Source: Corynebacterium incognita
GTDB taxonomy: Bacteria; Actinomycetota; Actinomycetes; Mycobacteriales; Mycobacteriaceae
DNA: 64,000 nucleotides
Direction: 5' to 3'
Assembly (NCBI RefSeq): GCF_014217255.1
Contig: NZ_CP059404.1
Location: forward strand, 248,001-312,000
The translations under genes and the position numbers were made by a program. Of this stretch, positions 1 to 8,515 are shown piece by piece; within the stretch, counting starts at the first letter, position 1, and every line of letters begins with the position of its first letter. The notes under the pieces are model-generated. The model ran no database searches. It was not told where the DNA came from and was given only the letters and a program-made list of their open reading frames with translations.

Positions 1-1
1 C

Positions 2-2452
2 GGCAAGCAACTAGCCCGCATCCCCGTGGATCCTCGAATGGCGCGCATGCTGGTGGAAGGCGCGCGTAACGGCTGTCTGGGCGACGTCATGGTGATCGTG
101 GCGGCCATGACCATCCAAGACGTGCGCGAGCGCCCCCAGGACATGCAGGCCCAGGCCGACCAGGCACACGCACGCTTCAAGGACAAGGCCAGTGACTTTG
201 TCGCCCTCCTCAACCTCTGGGACTACATCCAGGATTCGCGCAACGAGCTGTCCGGCAACGCCTTCCGCAAGCGCATGAAGAAGGAATTCCTACACTACAT
301 GCGCATCCGGGAATGGTTTGATCTCGTGCGCCAATTGCAAGACGTATCCAAGCAGCTGGGTTGGGTGACTGCCAAGGACGAGGTCACCGCACGCGCCCCG
401 GACGCGATCCATCAGTCACTGCTCGCTGGCTTGCTGTCCAACATTGGCGCTCGCGACGGCAATTCCAAGGAGTTCTACGGAGCGCGCGGCACCAAGTTCC
501 TGATTTTTCCCGGATCCGCGCTGGCGAAGAAGCCGCCGGAATTTGTCATGGCCGCGGAGCTCGTGGAAACCTCCCGGCTGTGGGCGCGCGACGTTGCCGC
601 GATCGATCCGGCGTGGGTGGAAAAGCTCGCGGCCGGGCTGCTCAAGCACAACTACTCGGACCCAGTATGGTCCACAAAGCGCGGCGCCGCGATGGCCACG
701 CAGCGCTCCACGCTGTACGGGGTGACCGTGGTGGCAGACCGCCAGGTCCCCTACCACCGCGTGGATCCCGTGTTGGCTCGTGACATGTTCATCCGCCACG
801 CCCTGATTGGCGGCGAGTGGACGACCCACCACAAGTTCTTCCACAACAACGTGCGCAAGCTAGAGGAAGCCGCGGAGATTGAGGACAAAATCCGGCGCCG
901 TGGCGTCATCGTGGATGAGGACGCCCTGTTTGACTTCTACGACCAGCGACTGCCTGACAGCGTCACGACCTCGCGCAACTTCGACCGGTGGTGGAAGAAA
1001 AAACACCGCGACGCACCAGACTTCCTCGACTTCGACCCCGCCGCCCTGGTGGAGGATTCCTCTGCCACCGAAGCCGGCGAGGCCTTCCCCGACGCGGTGA
1101 CTCGCGGTTCAATGCGCTACGAGCTGCAGTATGCGTTTTCCCCTGGCGACCCACACGACGGTGTTACGGTCCTCATCCCACTGCCGATGTTGGCTGGCTT
1201 TGATGAGGAAGGCTGGGATTGGCTCGTACCGGGTCTGCGCGAAGAACTGGTCACTGAACTGATCCGCACTTTGCCCAAACACTTGCGCCGTTCCCTGGTA
1301 CCGGCGCCACAGTTTGCGCAGGCGGCTTTGCCCAAGCTGATTCCCTATTCTGGTTCCATCACGCAGCAGCTTGCTGACGTCCTGCGTTCGCTCGGCGGCA
1401 GCGGCGTCAATGCCTCAGATTTTGATCTGGCAAAACTGCCTCCCCATCTCCGCATGAATTTCGCGGCTATCAATAAAAAGGGCAAGATCGTCGACGCCGA
1501 CCGCGACATCGCTCAGCTACGAGCGCGCCAGGCCGGGTCGATCTCGTCCTCGGTGTCCAAAGCCGTGCGCCGCTCCAGCGGCGCCACCACCACTGCGACT
1601 GCCACCGAATGGACGCAGGACACGCTTGGCTCCGTCGAGGAGACTGTCACAACCAAGGTGGATGGCCACGCCATCACCGCCTATCCCGGCCTCGAAGTGA
1701 CGCCGCAAGGAATCGCAAAACGGATCTTCCCGACCAAGGCGGCCGCTGACGCCTCTTTGTTTAGCGCTAACCTCACCTTGCTGCTCAAGGACACATCTGT
1801 CTCCGCAAAACAGATGACCAATGGCTTGCCCCTGCAGCAGCGCGTCGCGGTGGACCATTATCCGCACGGCGGGGCTGCCGGGTTAGTCACTGATGCCAAG
1901 GTGGCCGCCATCCGCGATGAGATGGTCGGCGCAGGCGGGCCGGCCCGCAGCCCGGAGGACTTCGAACTCCTCAAAGCGAAGGTCAAGCCCACAGTCCCAA
2001 CCCAGGTACGCAACACGGTGGTGACTTTGGCACCTGCCCTCGTCACCTACGCCAACTTGCACAAAGAGCTGGCCTCATGGGAAGGGCCAGCCATTGAGGA
2101 CATGCAGCGCCAACTAGAGTTCCTGCTGCCTAAGAACGCTGTCACTGTCCACGGTGTACGACACCTCAAGCATCTTCCGCGCTATCTGCAGGCGATGGAG
2201 ATCCGCCTTCAGGAGATGAACCACGACCCGGATAAGGACGCGGACCGCCAGGACATGGTGGGCGAAGCCTACGCGCTCCTCAACAACCGCCTGCGCCAAC
2301 TGCCCGCCGGGGCGGAGCAGTCACGTGAGGTCAAAGACATTAGATGGATGATAGAGGAATTGCGCGTCAGCCTCTTCGCACAACGGCTGGGCACAGCACA
2401 CCCGGTGTCCCTGCGACGCATCGACAAGGCCGTAGCGAAGCTGGGCCGTTAG
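2..2452 (+). CDS. hrpA: ATP-dependent RNA helicase HrpA, C-terminal part (5' end outside window)
   Basis: The frame is open to the left edge and begins inside the helicase core with [17 protein letters not shown], typical of the HA2 region that follows the DEAH helicase domains of HrpA. The remaining ~800 residues fit the long HrpA tail, including the C-terminal DUF3418-type region. HrpA proteins unwind or remodel RNA; in E. coli HrpA acts on mRNA and stalled ribosomes. The DEAH-box and P-loop lie upstream and cannot be inspected. The stop codon overlaps the convergent nrdR stop by a few bases. Confidence 0.9.
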   Translation, partial: GKQLARIPVDPRMARMLVEGARNGCLGDVMVIVAAMTIQDVRERPQDMQAQADQAHARFKDKASDFVALLNLWDYIQDSRNELSGNAFRKRMKKEFLHYMRIREWFDLVRQLQDVSKQLGWVTAKDEVTARAPDAIHQSLLAGLLSNIGARDGNSKEFYGARGTKFLIFPGSALAKKPPEFVMAAELVETSRLWARDVAAIDPAWVEKLAAGLLKHNYSDPVWSTKRGAAMATQRSTLYGVTVVADRQVPYHRVDPVLARDMFIRHALIGGEWTTHHKFFHNNVRKLEEAAEIEDKIRRRGVIVDEDALFDFYDQRLPDSVTTSRNFDRWWKKKHRDAPDFLDFDPAALVEDSSATEAGEAFPDAVTRGSMRYELQYAFSPGDPHDGVTVLIPLPMLAGFDEEGWDWLVPGLREELVTELIRTLPKHLRRSLVPAPQFAQAALPKLIPYSGSITQQLADVLRSLGGSGVNASDFDLAKLPPHLRMNFAAINKKGKIVDADRDIAQLRARQAGSISSSVSKAVRRSSGATTTATATEWTQDTLGSVEETVTTKVDGHAITAYPGLEVTPQGIAKRIFPTKAAADASLFSANLTLLLKDTSVSAKQMTNGLPLQQRVAVDHYPHGGAAGLVTDAKVAAIRDEMVGAGGPARSPEDFELLKAKVKPTVPTQVRNTVVTLAPALVTYANLHKELASWEGPAIEDMQRQLEFLLPKNAVTVHGVRHLKHLPRYLQAMEIRLQEMNHDPDKDADRQDMVGEAYALLNNRLRQLPAGAEQSREVKDIRWMIEELRVSLFAQRLGTAHPVSLRRIDKAVAKLGR

Positions 2453-2907
2453 GCCCCTTCGCGGGCGCGGCGACGCATGAGACGAATCTCTGACTCGAAA
2501 TCCTCCGCGCTGTCGAAGGACTTGTACACCGACGCGAAGCGCAGATAAGCCACCTCGTCGAGCTCGCGCAGCGGCTCCAAAATGGCTAACCCGATCTCAT
2601 TCGCATTGACCTGGGAGCTGCCGTGGCTTCGCACTGTCTCCTCGACCTCTTGGGCAAGACGCTTCAACGCGTCATCACTGACCTCGCGCCCTTGGCACGC
2701 GCGACGTACGCCTCGGATCAGTTTGTCCCGGCTAAATGGCTCAGCAAGCCCGTTACGCTTCACAACCAACAAGACGGCCTTCTCCACGGTGGTAAACCGG
2801 CCTTTGCACGACGAGCATTCGCGTCGGCGCCGAATGGCCGCACCGCCGTCCGCCATGCGGGAGTCAATTACTCGCGACTGCTGGTGGTGACAAAACGGGC
2901 AATACAA
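2449..2907 (-). CDS. nrdR: Transcriptional repressor NrdR (ribonucleotide reductase regulator)
   Basis: 152 aa, the normal NrdR length. The N-terminus carries the zinc ribbon (CPFC at residues 3-6 and a CSSC pair about 30 residues later), followed by the ATP-cone domain that senses ATP/dATP. NrdR represses ribonucleotide reductase genes when dATP is high. The start is a TTG: no ATG or GTG is available between it and an in-frame stop, and AGGAAGG sits 7 nt upstream. It shares the divS-lexA neighbourhood known from C. glutamicum. Confidence 0.95.
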   Translation of the reverse strand: MYCPFCHHQQSRVIDSRMADGGAAIRRRRECSSCKGRFTTVEKAVLLVVKRNGLAEPFSRDKLIRGVRRACQGREVSDDALKRLAQEVEETVRSHGSSQVNANEIGLAILEPLRELDEVAYLRFASVYKSFDSAEDFESEIRLMRRRAREGA

Positions 2908-3003
2908 TCCAGGGCCTTCCTCAACTCGTGGAGTCCATTATGACCTTTATTCTAGCCCGCGCCCTGGAAGGGCATTAACGACCCACCAGGCTAGTCGAAC
3001 GGT

Positions 3004-3405
3004 TTAACGCACTGAAGACGAGTACTCAACTACGGCGGCAGTATCGCGGCTCACCTGAGACTGCGGAGCAGGTGAATCCGAGACGCTCTGTCCGGCGATG
3101 AGCGTACCTACGAACACAGCGAAACCGAACACAGCACCTAGTGCGATGTCCTGGCGACGAGAGCCTCGGGATTCGACTTCGTTCGCCCGATCTGTGGGCC
3201 GCAGGCCCCTCACAGCACCGTCCGACCGTTCGAAAGGCGTGGCTCGTTCCAGCGGGACCGTCCGAATGGAAGCGGCCAGATAGCTACGCCGCACGCGTGG
3301 AACACTAGGCTCCTCGTAGTCCCAGACTGCTGCAGCTGGCACTACGTTGGCAGCGTTGGAAGCTGCATAGTTGCGGTTACGAACTGGATTGATGGCGATG
3401 GTCAT
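3004..3405 (-). CDS. divS: SOS-induced cell division suppressor DivS-like protein
   Basis: 133 aa, divergent to lexA, the position of the C. glutamicum cell-division suppressor divS. One membrane segment lies at about residues 87-106 (DIALGAVFGFAVFVGTLIAG), preceded by a basic, poorly conserved N-terminal region; only ~27 residues follow it, and no LysM domain is visible, unlike Bacillus YneA. The start at 3405 is preferred over the longer frame because AAAGGA lies 7 nt before it. SOS-box-like sequences upstream suggest LexA control. The assignment rests on position, size and membrane topology. Confidence 0.75.
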   Translation of the reverse strand: MTIAINPVRNRNYAASNAANVVPAAAVWDYEEPSVPRVRRSYLAASIRTVPLERATPFERSDGAVRGLRPTDRANEVESRGSRRQDIALGAVFGFAVFVGTLIAGQSVSDSPAPQSQVSRDTAAVVEYSSSVR

Positions 3406-3480
3406 TGTTAGTCCTTTCATTGAATGTGTGCTCATAATAACGTCGGTGTAAGACAAAGAATTCCACATCGTTCGAATCTG

Positions 3481-3496
3481 TAGAGCACATGTTCGA
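3481..3496. promoter_or_regulatory. Candidate SOS box (LexA operator) between divS and lexA
   Basis: TAGAGCA-CA-TGTTCGA matches the corynebacterial/mycobacterial SOS box (TCGAACA-NN-TGTTCGA) at 12 of 14 defined positions with a perfect right half. It lies 75 bp upstream of the divS start and 195 bp from the lexA start. Confidence 0.65.
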
Positions 3497-3528
3497 TTTC
3501 GTTTCTACGTTCGATTTATAGCAACCCC

Positions 3529-3544
3529 TCGAACATTTGTCCAG
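3529..3544. promoter_or_regulatory. Second candidate SOS box, lexA side
   Basis: TCGAACA-TT-TGTCCAG has a perfect left half and 4 of 7 right-half matches. Further TCGAAC or GTTCGA half-sites occur at 3470, 3509, 3561, 3600 and 3616, so the whole divS-lexA gap is rich in LexA-type half-sites. Confidence 0.5.
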
Positions 3545-3690
3545 TTTTCCGCGCGCCCACTCGAACAAACAGGCGCACTATGCTAAAAAGTAGTTAAGTG
3601 TTCGAATCCGCTTGGTCGAACCTCACCTACGCGACAACCAGCCACACCAGCAACCAACATTGTTGAAATACTGAAGCTTTGGAGAATGCA

Positions 3691-4401
3691 ATGACCCCAC
3701 CTACTCAACCGCGCGAAGGCAAGCCTGACGTCAAGTCACTGTCCGCGCGCCAGCGCCGAATCCTTGAAGTCATCCGAGACGCCGTGGTGTTACGCGGCTA
3801 TCCGCCGAGCATCCGCGAGATCGGCGACGCCGCCGGCCTGCAGTCCACCTCATCAGTGGCGTACCAGCTCAAGCAGCTGGAGGAAAAGGGCTTCCTGCGC
3901 CGAGATCCCAATAAGCCCCGCGCCGTGGATGTGCGCGATTTCAATCCAGACGAGGGCGCACGCCGCAAGCCCGGACCGCAGAGCAAGCGAGAAATAGAAG
4001 CTGCGATGCCTGAGGAAGCAAGCTCGGCAACGCTCATTCCGGTGGTGGGCCGCATTGCCGCGGGCTCCCCCATCACGGCCGAGGAAAACGTCGACTCTTA
4101 CTACCCGCTCCCCGCGGAAATTGTGGGCGACGGGGAGCTGTTCATGCTGCAGGTCGTCGGCGAATCGATGCGAGATGCCGGCATCCTTGACGGCGACTGG
4201 GTTATCGTGCGCTCCCAACCGGTGGCCGAAGAAGGCGAGTTCGTGGCCGCCCTGCTGGAGGGCTCCGAAGCTACCGTAAAGGAATTCCACAAGGACTCCT
4301 CCGGGGTATGGCTGCTTCCACACAACGAGGCCTTTGCCCCCATCAAGGGCGACGAAGCCGAAATCATGGGCAAGGTTGTTTCGGTAATGCGCAAGCTTTA
4401 G
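3691..4401 (+). CDS. lexA: LexA repressor (SOS regulator)
   Basis: 236 aa from the ATG at 3691, chosen because GGAG lies 6 nt upstream; a TTG at 3679 would add four residues. The N-terminal winged helix (residues ~17-80) is followed by the self-cleavage/S24 domain. The cleavage bond is Ala124-Gly125 (RIAAGSP), the nucleophile Ser159 (VVGESM) and the general base Lys197 (EATVKEF). RecA filaments trigger self-cleavage, releasing SOS genes; recA itself is at 24956-26098. Confidence 0.97.
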   Translation: MTPPTQPREGKPDVKSLSARQRRILEVIRDAVVLRGYPPSIREIGDAAGLQSTSSVAYQLKQLEEKGFLRRDPNKPRAVDVRDFNPDEGARRKPGPQSKREIEAAMPEEASSATLIPVVGRIAAGSPITAEENVDSYYPLPAEIVGDGELFMLQVVGESMRDAGILDGDWVIVRSQPVAEEGEFVAALLEGSEATVKEFHKDSSGVWLLPHNEAFAPIKGDEAEIMGKVVSVMRKL

Positions 4402-4448
4402 CTTCGGCCTACACCCCCGAGTGTGGCTAGCACTCGTCCCACCAGTGA

Positions 4449-4483
4449 GGCGCCCGACTTCCCACTTCATGGAAGCGGGCGCC
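4449..4483 (+). terminator. Hairpin downstream of lexA
   Basis: GGCGCCCG (4449-4456) pairs perfectly with CGGGCGCC (4476-4483), and the intervening TTCC/GGAA can extend the stem. Only a short T-poor tail follows, so termination strength is uncertain. Confidence 0.5.
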
Positions 4484-4523
4484 TTGTGAGCTGCGACAAT
4501 GTTGCCGAAGCAGGCCACTTCCG

Positions 4524-4542
4524 CCGTGTGAACATCACACGG
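4524..4542. promoter_or_regulatory. 19-bp perfect palindrome upstream of sugR
   Basis: CCGTGTGA-ACA-TCACACGG has perfect 8-bp arms around a 3-bp spacer, about 100 bp before the sugR start. A third GTGTGAAC copy follows at 4546. It resembles a TGTGA/TCACA site but the arms are 3 nt apart, not the 6 nt of GlxR sites. A TATAAAT -10-like element lies at 4605. Confidence 0.5.
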
Positions 4543-4643
4543 CGCGTGTGAACTTTGTAGCCGAAGGAAGTTACCAGTGCCGCCAGGCAAAGTTTCTGAG
4601 AAACTATAAATATTGAAGTTTCCCATTACCTAAGGAGTTGCTG

Positions 4644-5498
4644 ATGTACGCCGATGAGCGGAGGCGCCAGATTGCTTCGTTGACTGCAGTTGAGGGGCGC
4701 GTCAATGTCTCCGAATTGGCCCGGCACTTCGACGTCACTCCGGAGACGATCCGTCGCGACCTCGCTGCGTTGGATGACTCCGGCATGCTGCACCGCGTGC
4801 ACGGCGGCGCCGTGGCGGCACAAAATTTCCACACAGCCGAGGAAGCCCTGGACGCCCGCCTCCGCTCCGCACCGCAGGCCAAGGCCGCCATCGCGGAAGC
4901 CGCGCTATCATTCCTTCCGGAGGCTGGCGGCAGCATCTTCCTCGACGCGGGCTCCACAGTCCACTCTTTTGCCAGCCTAATCCGGCTCAACAACGCGGCC
5001 TCTGGTTTGTCGGTGGTCTCTAATTCCCTACCGATCGCCCTGAGCCTGGCCAACGTGCCGGACACCACCGTGCAGCTGCTCGGCGGTACCGTGCGAGCGT
5101 TGACCCAGGCTGTTGTGGGCGACATCGCACTGCGGACGATGGCACTACTGCGGGCAGATGTTGCTTTCTTGGGTACCAACGCCATCACTTTGGACAACGG
5201 GCTGTCCACGGCCGATCCCCAAGAGGCAGCTATCAAGACGACGATGGTGACCAACGCCCGCAAAGTCGTGGTGCTATGTGACGCCACCAAACTAGGCAAT
5301 GATTTCCTAGTCAATTTCGCGTCCCTTGATGATGTTGACGTCATCATCACCGACTCCACCGCACCTACGTCCTTCGTGCAGGAGCTGCGCGATAAGGGCA
5401 TCGAGGTCGTCGTAGCTGATCCCCGAGCGGCCAGCTACACGATTTTGTCGGATCCAATATCTGTTCACACCATCGAGGCCCGACGGCTCCCCCGCTAG
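4644..5498 (+). CDS. sugR: DeoR-family transcriptional regulator SugR
   Basis: 284 aa. N-terminal DeoR helix-turn-helix (residues ~1-55; FDVTPETIRRDLAAL) followed by the sugar-phosphate-sensing DeoRC domain. In C. glutamicum SugR represses ptsG, ptsF, ptsI, ptsH and glycolytic genes and is relieved by sugar phosphates. It lies directly beside ptsI and the fructose PTS genes it would control. ATG at 4644 is chosen because AGGAG ends 6 nt upstream; the TTG at 4638 is too close to it. Confidence 0.9.
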   Translation: MYADERRRQIASLTAVEGRVNVSELARHFDVTPETIRRDLAALDDSGMLHRVHGGAVAAQNFHTAEEALDARLRSAPQAKAAIAEAALSFLPEAGGSIFLDAGSTVHSFASLIRLNNAASGLSVVSNSLPIALSLANVPDTTVQLLGGTVRALTQAVVGDIALRTMALLRADVAFLGTNAITLDNGLSTADPQEAAIKTTMVTNARKVVVLCDATKLGNDFLVNFASLDDVDVIITDSTAPTSFVQELRDKGIEVVVADPRAASYTILSDPISVHTIEARRLPR

Positions 5499-5514
5499 CC
5501 CGGGAAAGACACGA

Positions 5515-5537
5515 GGCCGGGGACGTGGTCCCCGGCC
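5515..5537. terminator. Terminator between sugR and ptsI
   Basis: GGCCGGGGAC-GTG-GTCCCCGGCC is a perfect 10-bp stem with a 3-nt loop, followed by CTATTCTGT on the + strand. It lies 17 bp after the sugR stop and between two convergent genes, so it may serve both. Confidence 0.75.
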
Positions 5538-5585
5538 CTATTCTGTCCCGCACTTACCGTAAATGATGTGCTTCTCGCGCTGCTA

Positions 5586-7271
5586 TTAAGCGTTCGCGAG
5601 CAGTTCGCGAACAGCAGTTCGGCCTTCCACGGCGCCAGCAGCGTCGCAGGCGACGCGTGCGGCTTCTTGGCACTGCTCAAGTGTAAGCTCAGAAAGCTGC
5701 GCACCCGCCGCCGCTACGGCGGACGAGGCAGCGGACAAAGAGTTTACCCCCAGTCCGGTGAGCACAGCCGCGAGCTGCGGATCGGCCGCGGCCTCACCGC
5801 ACACGCCCACAGGCACATTGTGTTCACGGGCTACCTCACAGGTCCGCTGGATGAGTCGAAGGACCGCGGGCTGCCACGGGTCAGTGAGGTAAGCCAGGTG
5901 CGGGGACAACCGGTCCGCAGCCATGGTGTACTGCGTGAGGTCATTAGTGCCGATAGATACGAAGTCAAGGTGTGGCAAGATCTTCTCCGCCATCAGCGCC
6001 ACGGCGGGCACTTCCACCATCGCACCAGCAGTTAGTCCGCGCTCGCGACACAAGCCCGCGAACCACTGTGCCTCATGGGCTGTAGCCACCATAGGAGCCA
6101 TGACCCATGTCTGAGCGTCTGCGCCCCGCTTCTGTGCAGCGGCCGCGATCGCGTCGAGCTGGCGAGCAAGCAGCTCCTCGTTGTCGCGAGCAATGCGAAG
6201 TCCGCGCACGCCGAGTGCCGGGTTATCTTCTTCCTCCAGGGTCGCGTAGCTAATCGGCTTGTCAGACCCCGCGTCGAGCGTGCGAATGACCACCTTGGAT
6301 TCCGGGAAAGCATCAAATACCTCGGAGTATACCGCGGCCTGCTCCTCCACTGTGGGCTCTTGCGATGCCGACAGGAAGGACATTTCTGTGCGGTAAAGGC
6401 CGATGCCCTCAGCCTGTGATTCTGCGGCGGTACGCGCGGCCTTGCCATCGGCGACGTTTGCGAGCAACTGGACGCGGTGCCCATCCTTTGTCTGCGCAGG
6501 GCCACGCCACTGAGCGATGCGTGCCGACGTCTCGCGGTATTCGGCGACCTTTGCTTCTGCGGCGGCCTCATCCGCCCCGACCACGATCTGCCCCGTGGCA
6601 CCATCAACGAAAAGGGGCGTGCCTGCCTGCAGTTCCTCAAGCTCCAACCCGGCGGCTACAACGCACGGAATGTCTAGCTGGCGGGCGATGATAGCGGTAT
6701 GGCTGGTAGGCCCACCCAAAACGGTGACCAAGGCCACGATATGGTCCTTGTCCAACGTCGCCGTATCGGCAGGCGCCAGGTCATCCGCCAACAACACCGC
6801 GGTGCCGTCCACCTGTGGCAGGCCGGGTTCTGGGGTGCCATTGAGCTCAGCAATGACGCGGTCGCGAACGTCCTTGAGGTCGGTGGTGCGTTCTGCCATC
6901 AGACCGCCCGCGGCCTCGAACATGGCGACAAACTTTTCCGTCGCCCGTACCGCAGCAAAGTCCGCAGGGTGTCCGGAATTGATATTCTTCTTCGCCTGCT
7001 TGAGCCAGCCGCGGTCTGTAGCCATCTTTGCAGTCGCCTCCAGCACCTGAGCGGCATCGCCTTCAGCACCCGCGGCCCGCCGTTTCAGCCGATCCGCGAC
7101 CTCCTGGGCCGCGGCAGTAAAGCGTTCGTACTCCGCCTCACGGAGTTCCTCTGCGATGACACCGCCAGCCTGCGGGAGTTCAGGGCGTGGTCGTACCCAC
7201 ACGGCGTCGGCAAACGCATAACCCGCCACTACGCCGGTTCCGAGGATTTCTTGGGTGCCTGTAATGCTCAT
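5586..7271 (-). CDS. ptsI: PTS enzyme I (phosphoenolpyruvate-protein phosphotransferase)
   Basis: 561 aa, close to other corynebacterial EI proteins. Order: N-terminal HPr-binding/phosphohistidine part with the phosphorylated His191 (GGPTSHTAIIAR), then the PEP-binding TIM barrel with the active-site cysteine in GVCGEAAADP near residue 497. It takes phosphate from PEP and passes it to HPr (10690-10959). Divergent from fruK across a 212-bp gap. Confidence 0.97.
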   Translation of the reverse strand: MSITGTQEILGTGVVAGYAFADAVWVRPRPELPQAGGVIAEELREAEYERFTAAAQEVADRLKRRAAGAEGDAAQVLEATAKMATDRGWLKQAKKNINSGHPADFAAVRATEKFVAMFEAAGGLMAERTTDLKDVRDRVIAELNGTPEPGLPQVDGTAVLLADDLAPADTATLDKDHIVALVTVLGGPTSHTAIIARQLDIPCVVAAGLELEELQAGTPLFVDGATGQIVVGADEAAAEAKVAEYRETSARIAQWRGPAQTKDGHRVQLLANVADGKAARTAAESQAEGIGLYRTEMSFLSASQEPTVEEQAAVYSEVFDAFPESKVVIRTLDAGSDKPISYATLEEEDNPALGVRGLRIARDNEELLARQLDAIAAAAQKRGADAQTWVMAPMVATAHEAQWFAGLCRERGLTAGAMVEVPAVALMAEKILPHLDFVSIGTNDLTQYTMAADRLSPHLAYLTDPWQPAVLRLIQRTCEVAREHNVPVGVCGEAAADPQLAAVLTGLGVNSLSAASSAVAAAGAQLSELTLEQCQEAARVACDAAGAVEGRTAVRELLANA

Positions 7272-7302
7272 TGTTGTATGTCCTGACCTTGCAAAACTTG
7301 GG

Positions 7303-7317
7303 TGACAAATATGACAA
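7303..7317. promoter_or_regulatory. TGACAA direct repeat in the ptsI-fruK gap
   Basis: Two TGACAA copies (7303 and 7312) are spaced 9 bp apart about 35 bp before the ptsI start. The position suits a regulator of the divergent ptsI/fruK promoters, with SugR the obvious candidate. The link is by position only. Confidence 0.3.
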
Positions 7318-7483
7318 CACTCGAGGTTATCTGCGCTTATAGAATCTCTTCGACGGCAGCGTAGACTAAAACTCAGTGAACTAAACCGACCCTAGTAGGG
7401 CGCACGCGGTGCATACTAGCCCGTTGGTTTCGTACCACTTTACCCGCTAAAAATCCCAACAACAGACTTGGTGAGCAACGTCT

Positions 7484-8452
7484 ATGATCTTAACCTTTAC
7501 CCCGAACCCCAGCGTTGACGTCACACTGCGTCTGCCCTCCCCGTTGTTGCCGGGTGAGGTCAATCGCGCCGTCGAGGTACAGCGCGTCGCAGGTGGCAAG
7601 GGAGTGAATGTCACCCATGCCATCCATAAGGCGGGCAATGCGTCACTCGCGCTTGTACCCGCACGCCAGGATGATTCCTTTGTGGCTTTGATGAACCAGG
7701 CACGCATTCCTTACGAAATTGTGCCGATGGACAACATCATTCGGATCAACACCACCATCACCGATCCTTCCGGGGAAACGACCAAGGTCAATGGCCCAGG
7801 TTCACCGCTCAAGGATTCGCTACTGCTTCGTCTTGAGGCAACACTGTGCGTGTTGGCCCACGACGCGTCCTGGGTGGTGTTGGCGGGTTCCCTTCCTGCC
7901 GATGTCCCAACTGACTGGTACGTCACCATCATGAAGGCGCTGCGGGAAGAACTACCGGGAGTCAAGATTGCGCTCGATACTTCCGACGCCCCGTTGCAGG
8001 CGGTGGCTCAGCACTTGGACGACGTAGCCCCCAACGTCATGAAACCAAATACCGAAGAACTCGCGCAGCTGACCGGACTACACCGAGAAGAGCTGGAGGC
8101 AGCGGCGTCACGAAAGGATTTTGCCCCTCTCGCTGAAGCCGCACGGAAAGTCATTGCCCGCGGCGTGGAGGAACTGCTCATCACTTTAGGAGGAGACGGC
8201 GCGCTGTTGGTGACAGCGGACGCAGCGTGGTGGGCCTCCACCCCGGACGTGACCGTGCAATCCACCGTAGGCGCTGGCGATGCTTCGCTAGCGGGATACA
8301 TCATGGCGCGACGTTTTGAAGAGCCCCACCAAGAAGCGCTGCAACAAGCGGTGGGCTACGGCTCCGCCGCCGCCTCCCTCCCGGGCACGACGTTCCCCGC
8401 AGCACACGAAGTTGTCTACGACGGCATCACTCTCCAACAACTCGATATGTAG
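7484..8452 (+). CDS. fruK: 1-phosphofructokinase
   Basis: 322 aa PfkB-family sugar kinase. The substrate motif GGKGVNVTHAI is near residue 38, and the C-terminal GAGDASLAGYI holds the catalytic Asp. It converts fructose-1-phosphate made by the fructose PTS to fructose-1,6-bisphosphate. It is followed after 63 bp by ptsF. No clear ribosome-binding site precedes the ATG. The fruR gene usually found just upstream in C. glutamicum is absent. Confidence 0.93.
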   Translation: MILTFTPNPSVDVTLRLPSPLLPGEVNRAVEVQRVAGGKGVNVTHAIHKAGNASLALVPARQDDSFVALMNQARIPYEIVPMDNIIRINTTITDPSGETTKVNGPGSPLKDSLLLRLEATLCVLAHDASWVVLAGSLPADVPTDWYVTIMKALREELPGVKIALDTSDAPLQAVAQHLDDVAPNVMKPNTEELAQLTGLHREELEAAASRKDFAPLAEAARKVIARGVEELLITLGGDGALLVTADAAWWASTPDVTVQSTVGAGDASLAGYIMARRFEEPHQEALQQAVGYGSAAASLPGTTFPAAHEVVYDGITLQQLDM

Positions 8453-8515
8453 CATTTTTCATAACACCCCTGGCCACCAGGGAAACCCACGTAACACACG
8501 AAGGAGGGACCTACC

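Noticed and set aside
3602..3619. TCGAA...TCGA pair as a third SOS box before lexA
   Set aside because: Overall length is 18 bp rather than 16, so the half-sites are out of register.
4527..4539. TGTGA-N3-TCACA as a GlxR/CRP site
   Set aside because: Spacer is 3 nt; GlxR sites need 6. Kept only as an unassigned palindrome.
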